NCBI GenBank assembly: GCA_018899795.1
Contig: JAHIHJ010000085.1
Span: forward strand, 1 to 5,408
Direction of reading: 5' to 3'
DNA length: 5,408 nt
DNA from: Methanobacteriota archaeon
Lineage (GTDB): Archaea > Halobacteriota > Methanosarcinia > Methanosarcinales > Methanoperedenaceae
Shown here in pieces: positions 1 to 5,408 of this stretch (position 1 is its first letter; each line of letters starts with the position of its first letter). The position numbers and the translations under genes were made by a program. The notes beneath the pieces were generated by a model. That model did no database searches. It was not told the origin of the DNA and saw nothing but the letters and a program-made list of their open reading frames with translations.

Positions 1-1
1 C

Positions 2-285
2 ATGAGAAAAACCTATCAGTTCAGGGCATATCCAAACAAGAATTCTGAGGTCAATTCTATTAGAACCCTCTCCACATGCAGATATCTCTATAACGATTCT
101 CTTGCTGAAATAAAACGACAGGCAGAGCTTAACCGATTAAAAAAAATATTTGATGTATTCCCGTGGGGAAAACCGGAATGGATAAACTATTATGATCAGG
201 CTGTACCGTAGGAACTACGGGAATTCAAGACCGTCAAGGACTCTCAAGCAGAGAGCCGATGCAGCGGTACGCCCAAGCCCTTTAG
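2..285 (+). pseudogene. tnpB: tnpB remnant with internal deletion and frame change
   Basis: The gene starts at the ATG at base 2. The first ~65 residues read like the N-terminal helix-turn-helix/OrfB region of TnpB: KTYQFRAYPNK, then TCRYLYNDSL, then NYYDQ, each in the order expected for the family. TnpB is an RNA-guided DNA endonuclease of roughly 370-430 residues. Here the frame stops at 209-211. From about base 205 a different frame encodes VGTTGIQ and continues to a stop at 283-285, which resembles the very C-terminus of TnpB. The RuvC-like catalytic core and zinc finger are therefore missing, about 900-1000 bases lost by inference from family length. The joint lies near 199-206. The product cannot be an active nuclease. 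The start could lie further left, because base 2 is the window edge. Confidence 0.7.
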
Positions 286-300
286 GGTTGGGTAGTTCAC
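203..300 (+). ncRNA. Putative omega-RNA (reRNA) scaffold at the element's right end
   Basis: Three hairpins lie between the tnpB joint and the right end. CCGTAG (206-211) pairs perfectly with CTACGG (215-220) over a GAA loop. CTCTC (241-245) pairs with GAGAG (251-255). CCCAA-G-CCC (272-280) pairs with GGG-TTGGG (285-292). GTACCG (203-208) can instead pair with CGGTAC (265-270), which would enclose the second hairpin in a branched fold. In IS605-family elements the omega-RNA overlaps the 3' end of tnpB, runs to the right end, and takes its guide from the flanking DNA, which here would start near 301. The structures are seen in the sequence; expression and the omega-RNA role are inferred. They may also serve as the right-end hairpin recognised by TnpA. 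Confidence 0.4.
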
Positions 301-427
301 TAGAATTAGTAATCCTGCGGTTTTGCTCAGCATCATACGCATTTTTGCCAATTTGTTCGTGCTGCCTGTCCTTTTCCCGCAGTTCTTCAATGCCAGCATT
401 CAGTTTTGCAAATCCTTGAGCATGGTT
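215..427 (-). pseudogene. Start-less open frame, possible coiled-coil gene remnant
   Basis: A minus-strand frame is open from 427 down to a stop at 215-217. It is closed upstream by a stop at 428-430 and has no ATG. The part outside the mobile element (about 427-302) encodes a hydrophilic, helix-prone stretch with FAKLNAGIEELREKD followed by RQHEQIGKNAYDAEQNRR, which suggests a coiled coil. The rest runs into the tnpB right end and is probably meaningless. I do not recognise the family. The likely reading is the remnant of a gene disrupted by the element, whose continuation would lie left of the window. A chance open frame is also possible. Confidence 0.25.
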
Positions 428-430
428 CTA

Positions 431-533
431 ATGCAGTTTATGGCTTAAGGGATAGGTTTTTATTATTGTTATGCGTTCTATGGCATGGGTTATACTGGCT
501 TAACTGCTATAACCTATTTAGTAAGTTAAATAA
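431..533 (+). promoter_or_regulatory. thi4 upstream region with short repeats and a possible TATA box
   Basis: No gene is seen between the element's end and thi4 on the plus strand. The region holds a perfect 7-bp inverted repeat (ATAGGTT at 452-458, AACCTAT at 511-517). It also has a direct repeat TGGCTTAA (441-448 and 496-503) and a looser 11-of-14 direct repeat (431-444 and 471-484). TTAAATAA at 526-533 is a candidate TATA box that would give a short leader before the start at 574. Thiamine genes are commonly regulated, so a repressor operator or structured leader is possible, but nothing here matches the TPP riboswitch core. Confidence 0.3.
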
Positions 534-573
534 GTGTAGTAAATTATGCATACAAATGATACAGGGTGAAATA

Positions 574-1437
574 ATGACCTACTCAAGCGAGATACATGTT
601 ACAAAAACGATAATGAACGAATTCATGGATGATTTTATAGAAAATATTCTTGACACAGATATCGTCATTGTTGGCTCAGGACCGTGCGGCGTTACAGCGG
701 CAAAATACGCGGCAGAACTGGGACACAAGACCGTGATGATAGAGAGGAATATCTACGGCGGCGGAGGGATGTGGCAGGGAGGCTTTCTCATGCCCAAGAA
801 CACGGTAATGGCTCCGGCGCACAAGATACTTGAAGAGTGCGGCGTGAGGCTCAAGGATGCAGGAGATGGGCTCTATGTGTGCGATTCTTTCGAGATGGTC
901 TCAAAGATGCTGGCAAGCGCATGCGACGCGGGCGCGAAACTGCTTAACTCCACGAATGTGGAAGACCTTGTGCTCAAGGAAGATCATGTTGATGGAGTTG
1001 TCATCCAGTGGTTCCCTGTCCAGCAGATGCCCAAGTTCATTACCTGCATGGACCCGATCGCTATCAGGTCAAAAGTCGTGATCGATGCTACGGGACATGA
1101 TTCATTCCTTGTTCAACGATTAATTGATCAGAGGGATATTATGGGTGTTCCAAAAACAATTAATGGAAAAATTAAGGGCTGCGGCTCACTCTGGGTCGAC
1201 GAAGCTGAAAAGCAGACAGTTGAACTTACGCATGAGATATATCCCGGTCTGATAGTAGCCGGCATGTCCGCAACGTCAACATACGGCGCGCCCAGGATGG
1301 GTCCGACTTTCGGCGGCATGCTGCTTGCAGGAAAGAAGGCGGCAGAGCTTGCGCATGAGAAGATCATTGGAGTTAAAATAAAAAGCGCCAGCAACGCCTT
1401 GAAGATGGGACATCATAATGTCCTTGTGACAGAATAG
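574..1437 (+). CDS. thi4: Thi4-family thiazole synthase with a donor-site cysteine
   Basis: This enzyme makes the ADP-thiazole moiety of thiamine in the cytoplasm from NAD, glycine and a sulfur source. The 287-residue length fits archaeal Thi4 (about 260-290). Visible motifs in order are a dinucleotide-binding GSGPCG (34-39) with acidic E57 closing the Rossmann unit, GGGGMWQGG (62-70), DATGHD (171-176) and the C-terminal GAPRMGPTFGGM (238-249). Residues 155-161 read FITCMDP, which places C158 where yeast Thi4 has Cys205, the sacrificial sulfur donor. Methanocaldococcus and Methanosarcina enzymes have His there (from memory). The start at 574 is chosen because GGGTGA (564-569) lies just upstream and homology begins soon after. 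The longer frame from 406 adds unrelated residues. A tail of about 20 residues after the conserved end is unusual. Older databases call this family ribulose-1,5-bisphosphate synthetase, which is a misannotation. Confidence 0.9.
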   Translation: MTYSSEIHVTKTIMNEFMDDFIENILDTDIVIVGSGPCGVTAAKYAAELGHKTVMIERNIYGGGGMWQGGFLMPKNTVMAPAHKILEECGVRLKDAGDGLYVCDSFEMVSKMLASACDAGAKLLNSTNVEDLVLKEDHVDGVVIQWFPVQQMPKFITCMDPIAIRSKVVIDATGHDSFLVQRLIDQRDIMGVPKTINGKIKGCGSLWVDEAEKQTVELTHEIYPGLIVAGMSATSTYGAPRMGPTFGGMLLAGKKAAELAHEKIIGVKIKSASNALKMGHHNVLVTE

Positions 1438-1453
1438 ACTGAAACATGTCATC

Positions 1454-1482
1454 GGGGCGATAAGCCCCACTTTTTCTTTTTA
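1454..1482 (+). terminator. Hairpin plus T-tract terminator after thi4
   Basis: GGGGC (1454-1458) pairs with GCCCC (1464-1468) over a GATAA loop, followed by a T-rich run from 1471. It starts 17 bases after the thi4 stop and would end that transcript. Archaeal termination mostly needs only the T-tract; the hairpin is an extra. The T-tract runs straight into a TATA-like sequence for the next gene. Confidence 0.6.
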
Positions 1483-1500
1483 TACTCATATCTTTTTATA
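1477..1500 (+). promoter_or_regulatory. Tandem TATA-like boxes upstream of the monoheme cytochrome
   Basis: The sequence CTTTTTATA occurs twice, with the TATA part at 1477-1484 and at 1493-1500. The second copy lies about 26 bases before the GTG at 1523, the usual archaeal TATA-to-start-site distance. The transcript could therefore begin at or next to the start codon and be leaderless, which agrees with the absence of a Shine-Dalgarno sequence. Confidence 0.45.
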
Positions 1501-1522
1501 GTACGAACTCTAATTCTGATTA

Positions 1523-1900
1523 GTGAGCAAATTCAAACTCATTCTGATCTTGATCGCATTAGGGGTTCTTGGTTATTATGTAATTGACCAGGTATATACA
1601 TCCGTGTTCATGGTGCGCTCATCTGATTACAGTACCAACGGCGAGCGCATTTATTTTACCGCCGCCTCATCTTCGGGCAAGCCCATCGTCGCAAGGATAG
1701 GCACCACCATGACGACACAGAGTGGTATGATGAGCTGTGCCTCATGCCACCACGCTGACGGTAAAGGAGGTCCCGGGAACATGATGTCAAATATATACAA
1801 TTCACCCGATATCAGGTATTCTGTATTGACAGGAGGAAATCCTCCATATACGGACGATCTTATCAAACGGGCTATGACAGAAAGTTTATTTAATCAATAA
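1523..1900 (+). CDS. Membrane-anchored monoheme c-type cytochrome, C-terminally truncated
   Basis: The 125-residue product starts with a short basic segment and an uncleaved-looking hydrophobic helix (about 5-23), then an extracytoplasmic domain. One heme motif, CASCH (72-76), is followed by HADGKGGPG, the common context of class I cytochrome c. The segment [11 protein letters not shown], then [14 protein letters not shown], matches the part of such domains that precedes the distal-ligand loop. The protein ends about nine residues later, only 49 residues after the CXXCH. The usual Met-ligand loop and C-terminal helix are absent, and no other frame restores them. Met86/87 are probably too close to serve as the normal ligand. 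It may be a truncated relic or a cytochrome with an open heme site. The start is GTG at 1523 with no Shine-Dalgarno sequence; a leaderless transcript is likely. Confidence 0.75.
   Translation: MSKFKLILILIALGVLGYYVIDQVYTSVFMVRSSDYSTNGERIYFTAASSSGKPIVARIGTTMTTQSGMMSCASCHHADGKGGPGNMMSNIYNSPDIRYSVLTGGNPPYTDDLIKRAMTESLFNQ
1885..1893 (+). promoter_or_regulatory. Possible TATA box for the PIN protein gene
   Basis: TTTATTTAA lies at the end of the cytochrome gene, about 25-33 bases before the ATG at 1918. No Shine-Dalgarno sequence precedes that ATG, so a leaderless transcript from this box is plausible. Read-through from the cytochrome gene, whose stop is only 17 bases upstream, is the alternative. 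Confidence 0.3.
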
Positions 1901-1917
1901 AGACAATAATATATTAT

Positions 1918-2616
1918 ATGATACGCCAGCGATTCGTTCTTGATACCAGCGCCCTCACGGATTCACAGACCCGCGAACTTGAAGGAGGGGGGACGCTTTG
2001 CGTCACGATGGGGGGCATCCTCGATATTATAGCAGAGGCGCGGTTGCATATGGGTATAAGCTGCTACATCCCTTTCCCGTCCGTATATAATGAAATGAGG
2101 GACTTTGCAAAGAATAACGGCTGCGGTGATGATACCATTGCGAAGATCGATACATGGCTTGTGAAAAAGACACCTGACAGGTATGAAGTGAAGATACCCT
2201 CAAAGATATTCTACGATTATGTGGATTTCATGCGCGGTCGCATCAATAAAGGGATGGACGTGGCTGAGGAGGCGATATGGGACGGAGCGACCGAGTGTCT
2301 TTTCCGCACCACAAAGGCAAAATCAAAACACGAGATAGAGCCTGAGATAGAGCGCAACGTGATAGGCGAGATAATCAACAAGTTCAGGGATAAATACAGG
2401 GGTGCGCTGCGCTATGGCATCCTGGACAGCGCGCCTGACATTGACGTGCTTTTGCTCGCAAAAGAACTTGACGCCGCTGTCGTGGCAAGCGATATCGGGA
2501 TACAGAAATGGGCTGAGCAGTTGGGGCTTCGTTTCGTGAACGCAAAGTCTTTCCCTGCCATGTTAAAGGAATACCTGAAGCGAACAAAAACAGATAGGGG
2601 GGCCAGTTTGATATGA
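1918..2616 (+). CDS. RNA ligase partner protein (PIN-domain, UPF0278-like)
   Basis: I recognise the archaeal 'RNA ligase partner' family, PIN-fold proteins often encoded beside an ATP-dependent RNA ligase of the Pab1020 type. The 232-residue length fits the family. The start [13 protein letters not shown] carries the first PIN acidic residue (D9) with the usual T/S after it. FPSVYNEM gives E59. [17 protein letters not shown] provides D170, D174 and D176, and VVASDIGIQ gives D192, so the acidic pocket expected of a metal-dependent ribonuclease is complete. The middle (about 85-165) is charged and helical. The exact role is not established; a nuclease that works with RNA end repair is inferred from the family. 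No ligase gene is in this window. The start at 1918 is fixed by the conserved N-terminus. Its stop overlaps the next start as ATGA, so the two are probably co-translated. Confidence 0.85.
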   Translation: MIRQRFVLDTSALTDSQTRELEGGGTLCVTMGGILDIIAEARLHMGISCYIPFPSVYNEMRDFAKNNGCGDDTIAKIDTWLVKKTPDRYEVKIPSKIFYDYVDFMRGRINKGMDVAEEAIWDGATECLFRTTKAKSKHEIEPEIERNVIGEIINKFRDKYRGALRYGILDSAPDIDVLLLAKELDAAVVASDIGIQKWAEQLGLRFVNAKSFPAMLKEYLKRTKTDRGASLI

Positions 2617-2921
2617 CATTTGAGATCATATATTTTTATATCGCAGCATTCGGTTTCATTTCGATCATGTTCCTGACCCTGCGGGATATACGCATATATC
2701 ACCGCACAAAGATAGTATCATACAGGAAAGGCGCGCTGAAGGGGATGATGGCAGGCGCGCTGGCGCTCATCGGGATGGGTATTACAATGAAAAATCCTCA
2801 GATAGGGCTTACGATAACGCTTGTGGCGATTTATTTAAATGGGAAAGGCAAGCGTGAGGACGTGTTCGGGGATGCGCCGATATTGAAAAGAGTGCTCGGT
2901 GAGACTAAGATCAAAAAATGA
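2613..2921 (+). CDS. Small membrane protein of unknown function
   Basis: This 102-residue protein has a hydrophobic N-terminal segment (about 4-22), a basic stretch with [10 protein letters not shown] and YRKGALKG (about 24-44), and one long or two short hydrophobic segments (about 45-76). A hydrophilic, basic tail ends in KIKK. I read it as a two- or three-pass membrane protein with positive loops on the cytoplasmic side. I do not recognise the family. It is clearly a real gene: its ATG overlaps the preceding stop as ATGA, and GGGGGG at 2597-2602 provides a ribosome binding site inside the PIN gene. The tight coupling suggests that it works with, or is expressed in ratio to, the PIN protein. 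It converges with the minus-strand gene, with 15 bases between the two stops. Confidence 0.75.
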   Translation: MTFEIIYFYIAAFGFISIMFLTLRDIRIYHRTKIVSYRKGALKGMMAGALALIGMGITMKNPQIGLTITLVAIYLNGKGKREDVFGDAPILKRVLGETKIKK

Positions 2922-2936
2922 GGATTAAATGTTTGA

Positions 2937-4928
2937 CTAACTCTTTTTACTTAATGGCTTTCTCCATTCCTGATTTGCTTTCCACTTCTCATAGTTCTCT
3001 TTAAATATTATCTCATCAGGCAATAATTCCATAGCTTTACTATAAGCATTAAGGATATCGCTTTCAGGGTAATCGAGCCAACCCAGAGTTCTTGCGAGGT
3101 CATACCAACACCATGCAGTTCTTACTTTATCGTCTGAAAGTTGTATCGCCCTTCGTAAGAGTTCAGCCGCTTCCTGATTCAATCGCTTTCGCACATACCT
3201 GTCCTTTTCTTTTGATGCCAGTATATTTTTTGTTTGTGCATATTCATGCACTGCCTTTTGATCTTCACGAATTATATCAAAATTTGATGCAAAAACCTTA
3301 TGTGCTTCTCTAAATTTCCATGCTCTCTTATACAATATTGCCAGTTCGATAAGTTCATCGCCTGTTGTTGGAAAAGGAATCTCCTGAAGTATTTGTGATG
3401 CTTTTGAAGGATTCTGGCTATCTAAATACGCTCTTGCCATTGCGAGAAAAAGCAGATGGCGATCGATCAGCTCAGGTTTGTTCTTATTCTCATTGAACAT
3501 ATGTTCTGCGGATGTCACCTCTCCAAGGCTCGCTTTATATTCAATAAGTTGACCGATTATCGCCCCAGACGTCGGGACATTTTTTAAGGCTTGTTCCAGA
3601 TTCGCCATTGCGCCTTTTCTATCGCCAGTCGCCCATAGATGGGCACTATTACGTAGAGAGTGAATTACAACATACTGGGGATGTGCAGGTAAAATGACAC
3701 GGAAATAAGTTTTTCCAGTGTCAAATTCGAACTTTGGCTCAGGTGAACCATTTTCTCTCATTTTCCTGCGTATTTTTGGTATTCCGGTACCGCGTCCCTC
3801 AGCAAGATCAAGTTCTTTAAGGAACTCTCCAATTCTCCTGTTTCGACTCTGAACCGGTGGAACTGTTTCACCTGCCTGTAAATGATGCATTTCAATGCCT
3901 GCAACCGGTCCAGGGTAACTGATTATTTCCATGCGATCAGGATATAAATATACCTTGATAGGTTCGCGAATTTCGTAACTTCTATGATATACCGCGTTTA
4001 CCAGAGCCTCTTCCATAGATTCATATGGAAAAGCGACCGCTTTATGGGCTTCGGCTCTGCCCGGGATTTTCTTAATCATTGAAGTGCTGAAACCATTCAA
4101 ATAATCAAGTGCCTGTCTTAATTGAAAGTGAATTGGACCTCTGAATACTTTTTCTTCTATAAGGTCTCCGCCAGTATCATCACCAAATTGAACAATTTCT
4201 ATCTGAATTCCTGGGAAATATTGTTCCGGATTTTCTGTAAAAAAAAGTAAAGCTACATTTCTTGGAGCTTCATGGCTATTCATGGGTGAGACGATCTTCA
4301 TATACCGATACAAATCCCGATCTGGTAAATTTACCTCAGGTGCAACCAGGTCACTTCTGATATCGGCAAGATATTTTCTAACCAAAGAGGGAGATATGAC
4401 ATCAACTGGAGCCGTATTGTTTCGTCTATCATCGAAAGGTACTTTTGCAGTCATTTGCATTAGCTGTGTTAAATTATCTCCCTGTGCCTTGACTGTTTCA
4501 CTTCCCTGACGGATAAAGTAGGCTTTAGGGCTGCCTTTTTGTAAAGTTTCAGGAGCTTGATATGGTCTCAATTCCCCACCTGGAACCCAGATTACCATAA
4601 TTTGTTTTCCCTGATATATTTCAGGTGACATTACTGGTGGATACTCTGGATCAATATGCTTACACTTACCTCGGATTTGTTTTTGTATCTTATCTAAATT
4701 TTGATCATCCAATCCATGTGGAGGGAGAACCGCTTGTCCTTTGATGTCTTCAATACCCAGAATGATATACCCGCCGTTCAAGTTATAAAAATCATTTGCA
4801 AAAGCACAGATACATTGAATTACTTTTTCTAAAATAGGTTCCGACCAGGTTTTTTTAAATTCAAGCCTGACAGATTCCACTGACCTTGCATGTATCAAAT
4901 CTTCAAGATTTATGGGTAATAACTTCAT
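2937..4928 (-). CDS. AlbA_2 (Schlafen-type) / GHKL-like ATPase / TPR protein
   Basis: This 663-residue soluble protein has three parts. Residues 8-160 are an AlbA_2/Schlafen-type domain: ESVRLEFKKTW (19-29) and FANDFYNLNGGYIILGIED (43-61) are its typical strand-helix motifs. Residues about 175-415 match the ATPase half of the COG2865 'RecG-related' transcriptional regulators, with an N-box-like EEALVNAVYHRSY (306-318), DRMEIISYPG (331-340) and a glycine-rich EGRGTGIPKIRRKM (377-390). Residues about 421-663 are helical TPR-like repeats with several A-L-Y/A-x-A patterns. Family members are predicted DNA- or RNA-binding regulators, and some sit in defence islands, but no function is established for this architecture. 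The ATG at 4928 has a weak AAGG upstream. It looks more AT-rich than the thi4 and PIN genes and stands alone in opposite orientation, so it may be a transferred accessory gene. Confidence 0.8.
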   Translation of the reverse strand: MKLLPINLEDLIHARSVESVRLEFKKTWSEPILEKVIQCICAFANDFYNLNGGYIILGIEDIKGQAVLPPHGLDDQNLDKIQKQIRGKCKHIDPEYPPVMSPEIYQGKQIMVIWVPGGELRPYQAPETLQKGSPKAYFIRQGSETVKAQGDNLTQLMQMTAKVPFDDRRNNTAPVDVISPSLVRKYLADIRSDLVAPEVNLPDRDLYRYMKIVSPMNSHEAPRNVALLFFTENPEQYFPGIQIEIVQFGDDTGGDLIEEKVFRGPIHFQLRQALDYLNGFSTSMIKKIPGRAEAHKAVAFPYESMEEALVNAVYHRSYEIREPIKVYLYPDRMEIISYPGPVAGIEMHHLQAGETVPPVQSRNRRIGEFLKELDLAEGRGTGIPKIRRKMRENGSPEPKFEFDTGKTYFRVILPAHPQYVVIHSLRNSAHLWATGDRKGAMANLEQALKNVPTSGAIIGQLIEYKASLGEVTSAEHMFNENKNKPELIDRHLLFLAMARAYLDSQNPSKASQILQEIPFPTTGDELIELAILYKRAWKFREAHKVFASNFDIIREDQKAVHEYAQTKNILASKEKDRYVRKRLNQEAAELLRRAIQLSDDKVRTAWCWYDLARTLGWLDYPESDILNAYSKAMELLPDEIIFKENYEKWKANQEWRKPLSKKS

Positions 4929-4984
4929 TTATATGCCTTTATCTACGACTTTCATTACATTAATACTTTGGACATTAACTAAAA

Positions 4985-5011
4985 TGATATATACTATAAA
5001 AATATATAGTC
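4985..5011. promoter_or_regulatory. Shared divergent promoter region with palindromic TATA sequence
   Basis: The 121-base gap between two divergent genes holds a run of A/T bases with a 6-bp inverted repeat, ACTATA (4993-4998) and TATAGT (5005-5010). TATA-like boxes read on both strands here. On the plus strand it sits about 40-57 bases before the cytochrome ATG, leaving room for a short leader. On the minus strand it is about 65-80 bases before the ATPase gene start. TFB-recognition elements could not be assigned. Confidence 0.45.
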
Positions 5012-5034
5012 GTAACATATAATTTTACTGAACT

Positions 5035-5040
5035 GAGGAT
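5035..5040 (+). promoter_or_regulatory. Ribosome binding site of the multiheme cytochrome
   Basis: GAGGAT lies nine bases before the ATG at 5050 and matches the anti-Shine-Dalgarno sequence. It supports 5050 as the start. The overlapping ATG at 5039 is in another frame. Confidence 0.55.
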
Positions 5041-5049
5041 GCACTGGCG

Positions 5050-5408
5050 ATGAAAAAAGCGATCATATTCGCATTAATAGCATTTGTTATAGCTTTTATT
5101 ACATCGATGATGGCGGTTGATTATATCAGTGAGCCTGCTACCTGCACAGGCTGCCATGAAATAACAAACCATAATAGTTCCTTCTATGATGTGCATACAA
5201 CATCGCAGATAAATTGCATAGACTGCCATTCAGGAAAGGGCGTCCAGGCTTATGTTGAAGCAAGAACAGAATTATTAAATGCTGTCTTATTGAAAAGCTC
5301 AGCCTCTTTTTTCAACCAGAACATTTCAGCCAGTTTCAACCATGCCAATGTGCAGGCAAATTGCACAAAATGCCACGCGCGGGTGAATAGCCCTTATTTC
5401 AACCATTC
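5050..5408 (+). CDS. NapC/NrfH-like multiheme c-type cytochrome, 5' part
   Basis: The gene runs off the window, so only 119 residues are visible. A short basic start (MKKA) leads into one hydrophobic helix (about 4-23) that acts as signal anchor. Three heme motifs follow: CTGCH (32-36), CIDCH (56-60) and CTKCH (105-109). The anchor followed at once by SEPATCTGCHE, with paired heme motifs and further His residues (H41, H49, H98, H119) as possible distal ligands, is typical of NapC/NirT/NrfH-type quinol-oxidising cytochromes. In an anaerobic archaeon such a protein would pass electrons from the membrane quinone or phenazine pool to an extracytoplasmic partner. The usual NapC/NrfH count is four hemes, so at least one more is expected past the edge. 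A larger multiheme cytochrome is possible. Confidence 0.85.
   Translation, partial: MKKAIIFALIAFVIAFITSMMAVDYISEPATCTGCHEITNHNSSFYDVHTTSQINCIDCHSGKGVQAYVEARTELLNAVLLKSSASFFNQNISASFNHANVQANCTKCHARVNSPYFNH

Larger units (their letters stand above)
1..300 (+). mobile_element. Decayed IS200/IS605-family element, right part only
   Basis: This is the right-hand part of an IS200/IS605-type element. It holds a TnpB-like N-terminus, the last codons of tnpB in another frame, and a hairpin-rich right end. The element lacks most of its coding middle, so it is not autonomous. The left end is outside the window and no tnpA is visible. I place the right boundary near base 300, just after the last hairpin and the sequence GTAGTTCAC. 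Elements of this family end shortly after a subterminal hairpin and make no target duplication, so the boundary is inferred and uncertain by a few bases. Confidence 0.6.

Noticed and set aside
192..419. Plus-strand open frame of 75 codons
   Set aside because: It crosses the element's right end and host DNA in a frame unrelated to the tnpB tail. The peptide is Ser/Cys-rich with no recognisable fold, and there is no ribosome binding site.
406..573. N-terminal extension of thi4 from the ATG at 406
   Set aside because: The extra 56 residues have no Thi4 homology and begin in sequence linked to the disrupted region. A good ribosome binding site precedes the ATG at 574.
431..573. TPP riboswitch upstream of thi4
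   Set aside because: The CUGAGA and related conserved core segments of the TPP aptamer are not present.
1128..1394. Minus-strand 88-codon frame inside thi4
   Set aside because: It is a shadow of thi4, whose motifs are clearly coding on the plus strand.
1907..1917. AATATATTA directly before the ATG at 1918 as a TATA box for that gene
   Set aside because: It would place the transcript start about 20 bases inside the coding region, downstream of the conserved LDTSAL motif. TTTATTTAA at 1885-1893 is better placed.
2384..2702. Two overlapping minus-strand frames across the PIN gene and the membrane protein gene
   Set aside because: Both are antisense shadows of well-supported plus-strand genes and show no recognisable domain.
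1..5408. CRISPR array, tRNA or rRNA gene
   Set aside because: I saw no regularly spaced repeats, no tRNA-like cloverleaf with a TTCGA-type arm, and no rRNA-like sequence by eye; a covariance-model scan was not possible here.

Overview
The window looks archaeal and fits best a methanogen-related, cytochrome-rich lineage such as the ANME-2d / Candidatus Methanoperedens group. That placement is inference. It rests on an archaeal-type Thi4 thiazole synthase, an archaea-typical 'RNA ligase partner' PIN protein, A/T-rich TATA-like boxes in place of bacterial -35/-10 pairs, some starts with no Shine-Dalgarno sequence, and two membrane-anchored c-type cytochrome genes.

Layout. Bases 1-300 hold the right part of a decayed IS200/IS605-family element. 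The N-terminus of a TnpB-like gene is joined by a large internal deletion to the last codons of tnpB and a hairpin-rich right end that resembles an omega-RNA (reRNA) scaffold. Bases 300-427 keep an open but start-less minus-strand frame, perhaps the remnant of a gene hit by the element. Next comes thi4 (574-1437), a hairpin terminator, and a monoheme cytochrome that lacks its C-terminal half (1523-1900). A short gap leads to the RNA ligase partner PIN protein (1918-2616), which overlaps a small membrane protein (2613-2921) by four bases. A large accessory gene runs convergently on the minus strand (2937-4928), with an AlbA_2/Schlafen-type domain, a GHKL-like ATPase domain and a TPR tail. It diverges across an AT-rich promoter region from a NapC/NrfH-like multiheme cytochrome (5050-end), which is cut by the window edge.

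How the genes relate. There is no single obvious pathway. thi4 makes the thiazole half of thiamine. The PIN protein and the membrane protein form a likely translationally coupled pair. The two cytochromes point to extracytoplasmic electron transfer. The AlbA_2/ATPase/TPR gene and the tnpB remnant are accessory-genome material.

The points most worth following are the cysteine at the sulfur-donor position of this Thi4, the tnpB deletion that spared the omega-RNA-like end, and the truncated cytochrome. I see no convincing multi-gene novel system. No tRNA, rRNA or CRISPR array was seen.
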